Source of the DNA: Thermoplasmata archaeon
GTDB lineage: Archaea > Thermoplasmatota > Thermoplasmata > Lutacidiplasmatales > UBA184
DNA: 7,418 bases
Direction of reading: 5' to 3'
NCBI GenBank assembly: GCA_030044695.1
Contig: JASIDM010000178.1
Span: 1-7,418 of the forward strand
Shown here piece after piece: positions 1-6,582 of the stretch (positions are counted from its first letter, which is position 1; each line of letters starts with the position of its first letter). The notes under the pieces are model-generated. The model saw nothing but the letters and a program-made list of their open reading frames with translations, was not told the origin of the DNA and searched no databases. The position numbers and the translations under genes are program-made.

Positions 1-156
1 GCCGATCCCGGCATGCGGGACCTCCTGCGAAGCCTAGGAACGGCGGAGGCGGCGGATCTCGGGGCGTTCCTGCGAGGCGCGCAGGCGGCCGAGGTCGCCC
101 TGAGCACCTCGCTCTCTCGCTCCGCAGCGTTCTCGCTGACCTATCGCCACCGTTAG
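1..156 (+). CDS. C-terminal fragment of an unidentified protein (5' end outside window)
   Basis: Reading frame 1 is open from the first base to a TAG at 154-156, giving 51 residues that end in LTYRHR. The fragment is rich in Ala, Leu and Arg and looks mainly helical (for example RDLLRSLGTAEAADLGAFL). It has no cysteine, no membrane segment and no motif I can assign to a family. It is probably the helical tail of a soluble protein. It runs toward the minus-strand DHFR-family gene, so the two are convergent and unlikely to share a transcript. The main doubt is that open frames arise easily by chance in DNA this GC-rich and only 51 codons are visible. Confidence 0.5.
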   Translation, partial: ADPGMRDLLRSLGTAEAADLGAFLRGAQAAEVALSTSLSRSAAFSLTYRHR

Positions 157-286
157 TCGCCGCGGCGGCCTCTGGGCGCTACCGCCCGGCGTGCCCAGGG
201 AGAACGCCGAGGGTTCCCGGGCACGGCGGTCCGTCCGCTCGGGCGGGGCGAGTCTCGCCCAACGTTCGGCGCGAGGGCTCAGGGAC

Positions 287-310
287 GGGGTGCCTCCCCC
301 GGAGGTCCCC
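287..310. terminator. Possible stem-loop between convergent genes
   Basis: The inverted repeat GGGG-tg-CCTCC-ccc-GGAGG-t-CCCC can fold into a 5-bp stem with a 3-base loop, extended by four outer G-C pairs past a small bulge. It lies at the 3' end of the minus-strand DHFR-family gene and touches its stop codon. A second, smaller inverted repeat, GGGCGA-gtc-TCGCCC, sits at 246-260 in the same gap. Neither is followed by a T-run, which is the usual archaeal termination signal. GC-rich DNA also forms such repeats by chance, so a termination role is only a suggestion. Nothing else was seen in the 157-309 gap. Confidence 0.22.
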
Positions 311-888
311 TATCGGACCGCCTCGTAGTGCAGCAGGATCTCCCGGTCTTCTCCGGGCTTGGTCTCGACGAGCCGGAGCGTGCACTGGGTGCCCATCGGC
401 CCCCAGTATCGAGGACCCTTGCCGTAGACCACCGGCATGACGAAGAACCAGTAGTCGTCGGCGAGGTCGCGGCGGAGGCACTCGCGCACGACGGCGGGGC
501 CGCCCTCGAGCAGGATGTTCCCCCCCTTCTCGCGCCTCAGCCTGGCCAGGATCCGACCGAGGTCCCCGTGCAGGATCCGGGAGTTCTCCCAGTCCGTGGA
601 CCGGAGGCGGTGCGAGAGGCAGATCTTCTCCACCCGGTCCAGGTAGCGACGGTACTCGAGGAGCCACTCCGCCTCGCCCGGCTTGCGGGCCTTCTCGCTC
701 CACGTCCGCTGGTGGCCGAGGAACGAGCGTCGGCCCATGATGACCGTCGTGACGTCGTCGAACCGATCGTACCACATGTGGCGAAAGAGAGCGCTGACGC
801 CCTTGGACGGTCGCTCCGAGCCAGGGTACTTGGGGAACTCGCCTCGGCCGTCCAGGGTCATGTAGACGTTCGCCGTGATCCTTCGCAC
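310..888 (-). CDS. Dihydrofolate reductase family protein (RibD C-terminal-like)
   Basis: The 192-residue product has the layout of the DHFR / RibD-C reductase family, which uses NAD(P)H to reduce pterin-like or pyrimidine-like substrates in the cytoplasm. Visible marks are the N-terminal strand ITANVYMTLDG (about residues 4-14), the nucleotide-binding segment VIMGRRSF (about 49-56), the LLEGGP loop (about 126-131) and the strand-loop VMPVVYGKGP (about 150-159). I chose the GTG at 888 because GGGGGAG lies 6 bases upstream and family members begin right at this strand. An in-frame ATG at 948 would add 20 low-complexity residues (MAEPTAKRGPGGSERSGETT) that look untranslated. The gene is divergent from the ArsR/SRPBCC operon and probably shares its control region. 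True DHFR activity is not shown: many stand-alone members of this family have unknown substrates. Confidence 0.88.
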   Translation of the reverse strand: MRRITANVYMTLDGRGEFPKYPGSERPSKGVSALFRHMWYDRFDDVTTVIMGRRSFLGHQRTWSEKARKPGEAEWLLEYRRYLDRVEKICLSHRLRSTDWENSRILHGDLGRILARLRREKGGNILLEGGPAVVRECLRRDLADDYWFFVMPVVYGKGPRYWGPMGTQCTLRLVETKPGEDREILLHYEAVR

Positions 889-894
889 CGTGGT

Positions 895-901
895 CTCCCC
901 C
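895..901 (-). promoter_or_regulatory. Shine-Dalgarno site deciding the GTG start of the DHFR-family gene
   Basis: On the minus strand GGGGGAG is followed by a 6-base spacer (accacg) and then GTG at 888-886. This is good ribosome-binding-site spacing. No comparable site precedes the upstream ATG at 948, so the site favours the shorter protein. Confidence 0.6.
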
Positions 902-951
902 GATCGTTCGGAGCCGCCCGGTCCGCGCTTGGCCGTCGGTTCCGCCATTAC

Positions 952-983
952 ATACCTAAATGGACATATATCCCTTTAGGGAT
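952..983. promoter_or_regulatory. Palindromic operator overlapping a divergent TATA-like element
   Basis: Between the divergent DHFR-family and ArsR genes lies a 32-bp imperfect inverted repeat centred between 967 and 968. The arms are AtACCTAAA and TTTAGGgAT-like, with inner arms GGA (962-964) and TCC (971-973). Hand pairing of 955-980 gives 11 of 13 complementary positions, and 952/983 and 953/982 also pair. The centre is CATATAT (965-971), the only clearly AT-rich core nearby. ArsR-family dimers usually bind such imperfect palindromes. The TATA core is about 26 bases upstream of the GTG at 993, the distance expected for a leaderless archaeal transcript. In the other direction it predicts a start near 942 and a roughly 54-base leader for the DHFR-family gene. 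Binding of the ArsR protein would block access of TBP. The palindrome is seen directly; its use as an operator is inferred. Confidence 0.6.
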
Positions 984-992
984 TCCTCAGCC

Positions 993-1322
993 GTGGCCGA
1001 CGTCTTCCAGATCCTCGCCGTACCGTCGCGCCGGCACCTCCTCGAGGCCCTGCGGGACGGGGAGCGGTCGGTCGGTGATCTGGTTCACCGCACCCGTCTC
1101 TCCCAACCCTCCGTGTCGAAGCAGCTGCGCATCCTCAGGGACTCGGGCGTCGTCGCCCTCCGTGCGGCGGGTCGCCAGCACCTGTACTCGATCCGAGGGC
1201 GGTCCCTGCGGGAGGCGTCCGAGTGGCTCTCCTACTACGAGCGTTTCTGGCAGGAGGGTCTGAGCCGGATGGACGAGGCCCTGCGACGGGAGCCTCGGTC
1301 GAGGCCCCGGAGGAACGGATGA
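993..1322 (+). CDS. ArsR-family winged helix-turn-helix transcriptional regulator
   Basis: The product of about 109 residues is a compact DNA-binding regulator. It opens with VFQILAVPSRRHLLEAL, the first helices typical of ArsR proteins (compare F-x-AL-x-D-PTRR-x-I-L). A helix-turn-helix follows at about residues 27-54, with recognition helix SQPSVSKQLRILRDSG, and then the beta-wing RAAGRQHLYSI (about 57-67). There is no cysteine and no ELCVC-type metal site, so it is not a classical arsenic or metal sensor. It resembles the ArsR proteins that pair with SRPBCC genes. The GTG at 993 is preferred because the upstream ATG at 960 lies inside the palindrome, lacks a Shine-Dalgarno site and would put the TATA core inside the gene. 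If ATG 960 is used the protein has 120 residues. The stop overlaps the next start. Autoregulation through the 952-983 palindrome is likely but inferred. Confidence 0.88.
   Translation: MADVFQILAVPSRRHLLEALRDGERSVGDLVHRTRLSQPSVSKQLRILRDSGVVALRAAGRQHLYSIRGRSLREASEWLSYYERFWQEGLSRMDEALRREPRSRPRRNG
1309..1313 (+). promoter_or_regulatory. Shine-Dalgarno site of the SRPBCC gene, inside the ArsR gene
   Basis: GGAGG lies 5 bases (aacgg) upstream of the ATG at 1319. It fixes this start rather than the in-frame ATG at 1223, which would add 32 residues read across the ArsR gene. Together with the ATGA overlap it indicates translational coupling. Confidence 0.75.
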
Positions 1323-1846
1323 GCCAGCCCGAACCGTCCGACGTCGTGGTCCGGATCGAGAGGATCCTGCATGCCGCTCCCGACCGGGTCTTCCGCGCCT
1401 TTCTCGACCCCGACCTGATGCGTCAGTGGATCACCCCGGACGACCTCGACCTTGACCGCATCAGCGTGGACGCCCGCGTCGACGGGCGGATCGAGGTCTG
1501 GCATTCCCGCGACGGCGTGAGCACGGGGAAGTTCGAAGGGCAGTACGTGAAGATCGATCCTCCGAAGGAGCTCGTCTACCGGTGGGCGTTCGTCGGCACG
1601 GAACCGGAGAACGGTGAGTACTACGACACCCTCGTCACAGTCCGGCTACGACCGTGGGGCGACGGGCAGACGCAGGTCCACGTCACCCACGCGAGGTTGG
1701 CCGAGCTGCGCCAGGGGGCCCCCCACATTCTCCCCCGGCTCGTCCCGGGATGGGAGAACTGCCTCGACAAGCTCGAACGTGCCGTGCGTGAGGCCCCACG
1801 AGACCGCGTGGAAGCCCGGTCGCGGCACGCGGGAAGGGGCGGCTGA
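1319..1846 (+). CDS. AHSA1-type SRPBCC (START-like) domain protein
   Basis: The 175-residue protein matches the AHSA1 branch of the SRPBCC fold, a helix-grip domain with a deep hydrophobic pocket for a small ligand. It shows the first strand and helix VRIERILHAAPDRVFRAFLD with DPDLMRQW (residues 11-37). The middle segment is FEGQYVKIDPPKELVYRW (72-89), matching the family pattern G-x-[YV]-x-x-I-x-PP-x-[RE]-L-V. The C-terminal helix begins VPGWENCLDKL (142-152), matching the usual 'GW...L..L'. The last 20 residues are basic and probably disordered. It is coupled to the ArsR gene by ATGA (1319-1322). ArsR-SRPBCC pairs of this kind are widespread in prokaryotes, often near DHFR-family genes, but their ligand is generally unknown. 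The name 'activator of Hsp90' is only a family label; nothing here suggests a chaperone role. Confidence 0.88.
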   Translation: MSQPEPSDVVVRIERILHAAPDRVFRAFLDPDLMRQWITPDDLDLDRISVDARVDGRIEVWHSRDGVSTGKFEGQYVKIDPPKELVYRWAFVGTEPENGEYYDTLVTVRLRPWGDGQTQVHVTHARLAELRQGAPHILPRLVPGWENCLDKLERAVREAPRDRVEARSRHAGRGG

Positions 1847-2006
1847 CCCGACCGGGGCGCCAACCGCCGCCGCGAGGACGCGGCCGAACGGTTCGCCCCT
1901 GGCCGTCGAGTCGAGTGCGCACCGTGGAGCTCGCGGCACGGCGGCGTCGCGCGTCGGCGCGTCCTAGGGGTCGCGCGGACGGGCTCACCTCCGCGTTGGA
2001 GCCTCC

Positions 2007-2014
2007 TATTTGAA
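2007..2014 (+). promoter_or_regulatory. Candidate TATA-like element upstream of the S53 peptidase gene
   Basis: TATTTGAA is the only AT-rich stretch in the 227-bp gap (1847-2073). With usual archaeal spacing it predicts a transcript start near 2035, leaving a leader of about 40 bases. A purine-rich stretch, GGGGGGGGAGA (2052-2061 region), could serve as ribosome-binding site, although its roughly 12-base spacing to the ATG at 2074 is long. The rest of the gap is GC-rich; I saw no gene or clear terminator in it. Confidence 0.4.
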
Positions 2015-2073
2015 GGGGTAGCCGTTGGTCCGTTCGCCCCAAGCAACGGGCGGGGGGGGAGACGACCGCGCCG

Positions 2074-5000
2074 ATGAGGTGCCGCTGGGTCCGAGCTCGG
2101 GCGACCCTCGTTGTCGTCCTGCTCGTCCCCCTCCTGACCGGCGGCCTCGCGGCGGCCGATTCCACGGTCGCGGCCCTGCCGTCGAGCGCCTCGGTAACGC
2201 CCCCCGCCGTCGCCCTCGTCCCGACTCCGATCTCGCCGGGGGCTCCGGCGTGGACCGTGGCCGAGCTCGACGAGGCTCCGCTCGTGCCGGCGCCGTACAC
2301 GGAGCCCGGCCTTGGCGTTCCTGGCGCCGCCTATATTGGAACTCTCTCCTCCCGAACTCAGACCGACTCGGGCGGCCCTCTCGACATCCTGATCACGCTC
2401 GCCTTCTCGAACGAATCGCGGTTGGTCGGCCTGCTGAGCAACCTCACCGACCCCAGCTCGCCCGAGTACCACCACTTTCTGGACGCCTCGCAGTTCGACG
2501 CCGACTTTGGGGGAGCTCCGGCCGTGTACGACGCCCTGGTCCAGTACGTGGAGTCGTTCGGCGTCTCGAGCGTGGCGACCTTCGCGGACCGGCTCACCGT
2601 CGCCTTCGACGCGACGCCGGTCGAGGCCGCCGAGCTGTTCGACACGTCCATGGGATCCTACGTCACGGCCTCCGGCGACGCCTACTACGCCCCGGCCTCG
2701 GTCCCGAAGCTGCCGGCGCCGCTCGCGGGGTACGTCATCGACGTCGAGGGCCTGAGCAACTACTCCGAGTACCTGACGCACGTCGCCCCTCTCGCCTCCA
2801 CGTCCGTCGCGGCCCAGGGGAGTGCCTCGGTGCCCTCGCAGGAGAACTCCCCGGTCGCGGCGGCCGCGCCCGGGGGGGATTCTGAGGCCGGGAGTCTCCG
2901 GCCGGGCGGCACGGAGAACCCGTTCCCGAGCACGGTCGTGAGCGACAACGGCCTCACGAACACTTACGACCAGCCGGTGGTCCTGAACCTCAGCGGCAAG
3001 TCCGGCACCTGCGACACCAACGTCTGCGGGGACTTCGTGGAAGCCCCGGACCTCCAGGTCACCTACAACGAGACCGGGCTGTTCGAGGAGTACGGCTATC
3101 CGGTGAACGCGACCGTCGCCGCGATCCTCTGGTCGGACCCGGTCTGCACCTCGGAACGGAGCAGCTGCGCGGCGGACGGCTACTACAACCACTACTGCTC
3201 GACGCTCCCCAGCGCGGACTCGGCCTGGGACGTCTTCCTGCCGGACGTCACGTCGTACTGGAACTACTCGATCCCGGCCGGCGAGCCGATGCCGACCGCG
3301 TACTCGATGCCGACCTCGGGCTACGCCTACGCGTACCCCTCCGGCTCGGAGGGCTACTCGGCGTCGTGCGACGACGGCGGGGCCGACATCGAAAACACGC
3401 TGGACGTCGACATGCTCGGTTCGCTCGCCCCGGGCGCGAACGTCTTCCAGGTCTTCGGCGGCGCGTCGACCTCGGCCGCGTTGGACACCGACTTCGCGGA
3501 CATCCTCAGCCCGTCGACCGGCGTCTTCAGCGACACGGGGGGCACCGACACGGTGGCCAACGTCCAGAAGCTCGACAACGTGAGCGTCATCACGAACTCC
3601 TGGACGACCAGCGGCACGCTACCGGCCGCCTGGACCTCCGACCTCGAGATCGCCGCGGCCCGGGGGATCACCGTGCTCGCCGCTTCCGGCGACTCGGGCA
3701 CCACCCTCGAACCCCCGGCGGAGATCGCGGACAACACGTTCGGGACCGTCGCCGTCAGCGGGACGACCGCGGCGATCAACCCCACGACGCTCCTGCGGGG
3801 TCCCCCGCACTTGGCGACCGAAGGCGCCCCGTACGACGGGGTCGGCACCGGGGAGATCGGTTGGTACGAGCCGGCCGGCACGGTCGACGGCTTCGGCAGC
3901 ACCTACGGCGGCACCGGGGGCGTCGGATCGACCGCGTCGTACTACCGGGCGACGTGGTTCAACGCCTCGGCGGACGCGTCCGCGGTGGCGGATGCCGTCA
4001 GCGCGGGCAACTACCGGGTCGAGCCGGACCTCGCGGCGATCGCCAACGACACACCCCTCGACCTCGACGTCGGGCCTGACTCGGAGAACCTCACGTGCTG
4101 GGTGAGCCCGGCGTGCACGGCCGTCTCCCCGATCGCGGTCGGCACGGGCTCCGGATCGAGCCCGACCATCGGGGGGACGTACCTCATCGGGACCAGCATC
4201 GCCGACCAGGTCGAGGGCGGGGTCGTCGCGACGATCGACCACGCGCTGTACGCCCAGCACCAGGGCTGGCTCGGCTACCTCGACCCGGAGGCGTACCCGA
4301 TGGGCCAGAAGCAGGACGCCGGGGAGCTGGCGCTCGCCTCGTTCTACGACGTCACGACGTACACGGACGGCGGCGGCCTCGCTCCCGACTACGAGGCGAA
4401 GGCCGGCTACAGCCTCGCGACGGGCTGGGGAGCCCTGGACGCCGGGAACTACACGCAGAACACGATGACGTTCAACGCGACGTTCGTCGAGAGCGGGCTG
4501 CCGGCCGGCACCTCCTGGTCGGTGACCGTGACCCCGAGCGTCGGCGACGCCAACTGCACGGTCAGCGGGAGCTCCTGCACCGACAGCGCGACGCAGCTCT
4601 CGGACGGCACCACGGTCGTGTTCCCGGGGACGTACGGGCTGTACAGTTACACGATCGCCAGTTCGAACCCCGCCTACTCCGCGTCCGCGGGATCGTTCCG
4701 CATCGACGGGGGGACCGCGTCCGAGGCGGTGTCGTTCGCCCGGACGACGTACTCCGTGACGTTCACGGAGTCCGGGCTGCCTCCGGGAACGGCCTGGTAC
4801 GTCAACATCACCGACGGAGGGTCGTACGCCGGCACCTCCGGCTCCGCGATCACCTTCCTCGAGCCGAACGGCACGTACGGCTACGCGCCGGGTTCGGCGA
4901 ACCGCACGTGGGCCGGACCCGCCGGATCGTTCACCGTCGCCGGGGCTCCGGTCGCCGGGACGGTGACGTTCGCCCCGGTCACGTTCGAGGTGACGTTCGC

Positions 5001-6582
5001 GGAGGCCGGGCTCGTGCCGGGAACGCCGTGGTCGGTGACCCTGGCCGGAACCCGGGAGACCTCGACCGTGACCGACCTCACGTTCGACGAGCCGAACGGG
5101 AGCTACGCCTACGCGGTCACGGAGGTGGCGGGCTACGCGGTGAACCCGGAGTCCGGTTCGATCACCGTGGACGGCGCGGGGGCGCTCCTCTCCGCGACCT
5201 TCACCGTGCCGAGGATCACGGTCACGCCAACGCAGGGTCCGGTCGGCGCCACCGTGACGGTCAGCGGCACGGGGTTCACGGTCGCGACCCCGGTCCTGCT
5301 CGAGTTCGCCACGATCCCCGTCCCGGCGTCGGCCTGCCTGCTCGGTTCGCTGACGCCGAATGCCGCGGGCGCCTACAGTTGCTCGTTCCCGGTGCCCGTC
5401 GGGGCGGCGGGAACGGTCGTGACGGCGACGGACGCGGGCGGGACCGTCGCCACGGGGACGTTCACGGTGACGACCCCATACCTGGTGCTCACGCCGGGGC
5501 AGGGGCCGATGGGCGCGCCGGTGAACGTGACGGGCCACGGGTTCACCGTGGACGCGCCCGTGGGGTCGCTGGTGTTCGACGGCGTGGCGATCTCGAGCTG
5601 TCCGCTGGGAGGCTCGTTGACGACGGGACGGAGCGCGGGTTACCCGGGCGGGTTCAGCTGCCTCTTCGACGTCCCGGGCGGCACCTCGGGAGCGACCGTG
5701 GTGGCGACCGACGCGACCGGCGCCCAGGCCAAGGCGACGTTCACGGTAACGGTCCCGACGCTGTCCTTGAGTTCCGGACAGGGCCCGGTCGGCGCCACGG
5801 TCACCGCGGTCGGCCATGGGTTCTCGGTGGAGACCCCGCTCGCGTCCCTCGCGTTCGACGGGGTTCCCGTCACCAGCTGCCTGAGCGGTTCCCTGACGAC
5901 CGGGAAGATCGCGGGGTCGCCGGGCGCGTTCAGCTGCACGTTCACGGTCCCGAGCGGCACGTCGGGCACGACGGTCAGCGCGACGGACGTCGGGGGGGCC
6001 CTCGCCTCCGCGACGTTCACGGTGACCGTCCCGACGCTCTCGGTGACCCCCGGGCAGGGCCCGACGGGAGCGACCGTGGTGGTGACCGGCCATGGCTTCT
6101 CCGTGGACACGCCCGTGGCGTCGCTGGTCTTCGATGGCGTGCGCGTCACCAGCTGCAGCTCCGGCTCCCTGACGACCGGTCAGGTCGTCGGATGGCCGGG
6201 CGGGTTCAGCTGCACCGTCGAGGTCCCGGGCGGGACGTCCTCCGCGATCGTCACGGCGACCGATGTCGGGGGGGCCTCCGCCTCGACCGGGTTCACGGTG
6301 ACCGCGCCCACGCTGTCCGTCACCCCGGGCGAGGGCCCCGTGGGGACCACCGTAACGGTGGTCGGCCACGGATTCTCCGTGGACGCGCTCCTCGCGTCGC
6401 TCGTGTTCGATGGGGTCGCGATCACGAGCTGCGTCAGCGGCTCGCTGACGACGGGGCAGGTCGCGGGCTGGCCGGGCGGGTTCAACTGCACGTTCGTCGT
6501 GCCGGGGGGGACGTCGGGCACGACCGTCCTCGCGACGGACGTGAGCGGGGCGCAAGCCTCGGCTCGGTTCGAGATCACCTGA
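2074..6582 (+). CDS. Secreted S53 (sedolisin/kumamolisin-type) peptidase with long repeat stalk
   Basis: This 1502-residue pre-pro-enzyme is predicted to be an acid-acting serine-carboxyl endopeptidase outside the cell. A signal peptide (about 1-27: basic start, core TLVVVLLVPLL) leads to a pro-kumamolisin domain (about 100-232: LDILITLAFSN, DPSSPEYHHFL, YVIDVEGLSN). A low-complexity linker follows (about 238-282). The catalytic domain (about 300-795) shows Glu440 and Asp444 in IENTLDVD, oxyanion Asp540 in AASGDSG and Ser708 in LIGTSIAD. The C-terminal calcium loop begins FYDVT (Asp759), but the usual later Asp (GYD/GWD) appears as Ser780 in GYSLATGWG. The Glu-to-Ser distance (268) exceeds that of kumamolisin (about 200), so there are insertions. 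Eight cysteines in the catalytic region suggest disulfides. The stalk holds three ESGLP repeats (800-1046) and five Ig/IPT-like repeats (1048-1502). N-x-S/T sequons are frequent, fitting archaeal N-glycosylation. No C-terminal anchor is visible, so it is either released or held non-covalently. Confidence 0.92.
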   Translation: MRCRWVRARATLVVVLLVPLLTGGLAAADSTVAALPSSASVTPPAVALVPTPISPGAPAWTVAELDEAPLVPAPYTEPGLGVPGAAYIGTLSSRTQTDSGGPLDILITLAFSNESRLVGLLSNLTDPSSPEYHHFLDASQFDADFGGAPAVYDALVQYVESFGVSSVATFADRLTVAFDATPVEAAELFDTSMGSYVTASGDAYYAPASVPKLPAPLAGYVIDVEGLSNYSEYLTHVAPLASTSVAAQGSASVPSQENSPVAAAAPGGDSEAGSLRPGGTENPFPSTVVSDNGLTNTYDQPVVLNLSGKSGTCDTNVCGDFVEAPDLQVTYNETGLFEEYGYPVNATVAAILWSDPVCTSERSSCAADGYYNHYCSTLPSADSAWDVFLPDVTSYWNYSIPAGEPMPTAYSMPTSGYAYAYPSGSEGYSASCDDGGADIENTLDVDMLGSLAPGANVFQVFGGASTSAALDTDFADILSPSTGVFSDTGGTDTVANVQKLDNVSVITNSWTTSGTLPAAWTSDLEIAAARGITVLAASGDSGTTLEPPAEIADNTFGTVAVSGTTAAINPTTLLRGPPHLATEGAPYDGVGTGEIGWYEPAGTVDGFGSTYGGTGGVGSTASYYRATWFNASADASAVADAVSAGNYRVEPDLAAIANDTPLDLDVGPDSENLTCWVSPACTAVSPIAVGTGSGSSPTIGGTYLIGTSIADQVEGGVVATIDHALYAQHQGWLGYLDPEAYPMGQKQDAGELALASFYDVTTYTDGGGLAPDYEAKAGYSLATGWGALDAGNYTQNTMTFNATFVESGLPAGTSWSVTVTPSVGDANCTVSGSSCTDSATQLSDGTTVVFPGTYGLYSYTIASSNPAYSASAGSFRIDGGTASEAVSFARTTYSVTFTESGLPPGTAWYVNITDGGSYAGTSGSAITFLEPNGTYGYAPGSANRTWAGPAGSFTVAGAPVAGTVTFAPVTFEVTFAEAGLVPGTPWSVTLAGTRETSTVTDLTFDEPNGSYAYAVTEVAGYAVNPESGSITVDGAGALLSATFTVPRITVTPTQGPVGATVTVSGTGFTVATPVLLEFATIPVPASACLLGSLTPNAAGAYSCSFPVPVGAAGTVVTATDAGGTVATGTFTVTTPYLVLTPGQGPMGAPVNVTGHGFTVDAPVGSLVFDGVAISSCPLGGSLTTGRSAGYPGGFSCLFDVPGGTSGATVVATDATGAQAKATFTVTVPTLSLSSGQGPVGATVTAVGHGFSVETPLASLAFDGVPVTSCLSGSLTTGKIAGSPGAFSCTFTVPSGTSGTTVSATDVGGALASATFTVTVPTLSVTPGQGPTGATVVVTGHGFSVDTPVASLVFDGVRVTSCSSGSLTTGQVVGWPGGFSCTVEVPGGTSSAIVTATDVGGASASTGFTVTAPTLSVTPGEGPVGTTVTVVGHGFSVDALLASLVFDGVAITSCVSGSLTTGQVAGWPGGFNCTFVVPGGTSGTTVLATDVSGAQASARFEIT
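4471..5211 (+). repeat. Three tandem ESGLP-type repeats in the peptidase stalk
   Basis: Three divergent units begin at about 4471 (FNATFVESGLPAGTSWSVTV), 4750 (YSVTFTESGLPPGTAWYVNI) and 4984 (FEVTFAEAGLVPGTPWSVTL), each about 76-93 residues. Each has the start pattern F-x-V-T-F-x-E-x-G-L-x-x-GT-x-W. Most then have an acidic EPNG[ST]Y-type turn and an AGSF or SGSI strand near the end. They look like beta-sandwich modules. Repeats of this type are abundant in extracellular proteins of Thermoplasmatota and are the best clue to the host. The first unit is longer and has a Cys pair (NCTVSGSSC) that the others lack. Confidence 0.85.
5215..6579 (+). repeat. Five tandem Ig/IPT-like repeats with paired cysteines
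   Basis: Units start at 5215, 5482, 5761, 6037 and 6313, with lengths of 89, 93, 92, 92 and 89 residues. The consensus is LSVTPGQGPxGATVTVxGHGFSVDTP, then SLVFDGV, a Cys, SGSLTTG, a GGFSC segment, VPGGTSG, ATDVGGA and a closing TFTVT. Each unit has exactly two cysteines about 19-20 residues apart, probably one disulfide per module. Unit 1 is the most divergent. By hand count units 4 and 5 agree at about 64 of 89 positions. The fold resembles IPT/TIG or other Ig-like stalk domains. A spacer or cell-surface/substrate binding role is inferred from the architecture. Confidence 0.85.

Noticed and set aside
192..222. Inverted repeat GCCCAGGGA...TTCCCGGGC in the first gap
   Set aside because: It has a 9-bp stem with a mismatch and a wobble and a loop of more than 10 bases. 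In DNA of this GC content it is not distinguishable from chance, and no T-run or RNA-gene context supports it.
328..1263. Plus-strand open frame across the DHFR-family gene and the ArsR gene
   Set aside because: It spans two clearly recognised genes and their operator and has no family features of its own. It is a shadow frame.
1223..1318. Extended N-terminus for the SRPBCC protein from the ATG at 1223
   Set aside because: It would overlap the ArsR gene by about 100 bases and the added residues match no SRPBCC member. The ATG at 1319 has an ideal GGAGG site and ATGA coupling.
1621..3192. Minus-strand open frame of about 523 codons over the SRPBCC end, the gap and the peptidase start
   Set aside because: It covers two well-supported plus-strand genes and a promoter-bearing gap. 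The translation is Arg/Gly-rich without domains.
5482..6579. Regularly spaced repeats considered as a CRISPR-like or intergenic repeat array
   Set aside because: The period is 276-279 bases, always a multiple of three, and the repeats are in frame with conserved protein motifs and Cys pairs. They are protein-domain repeats.
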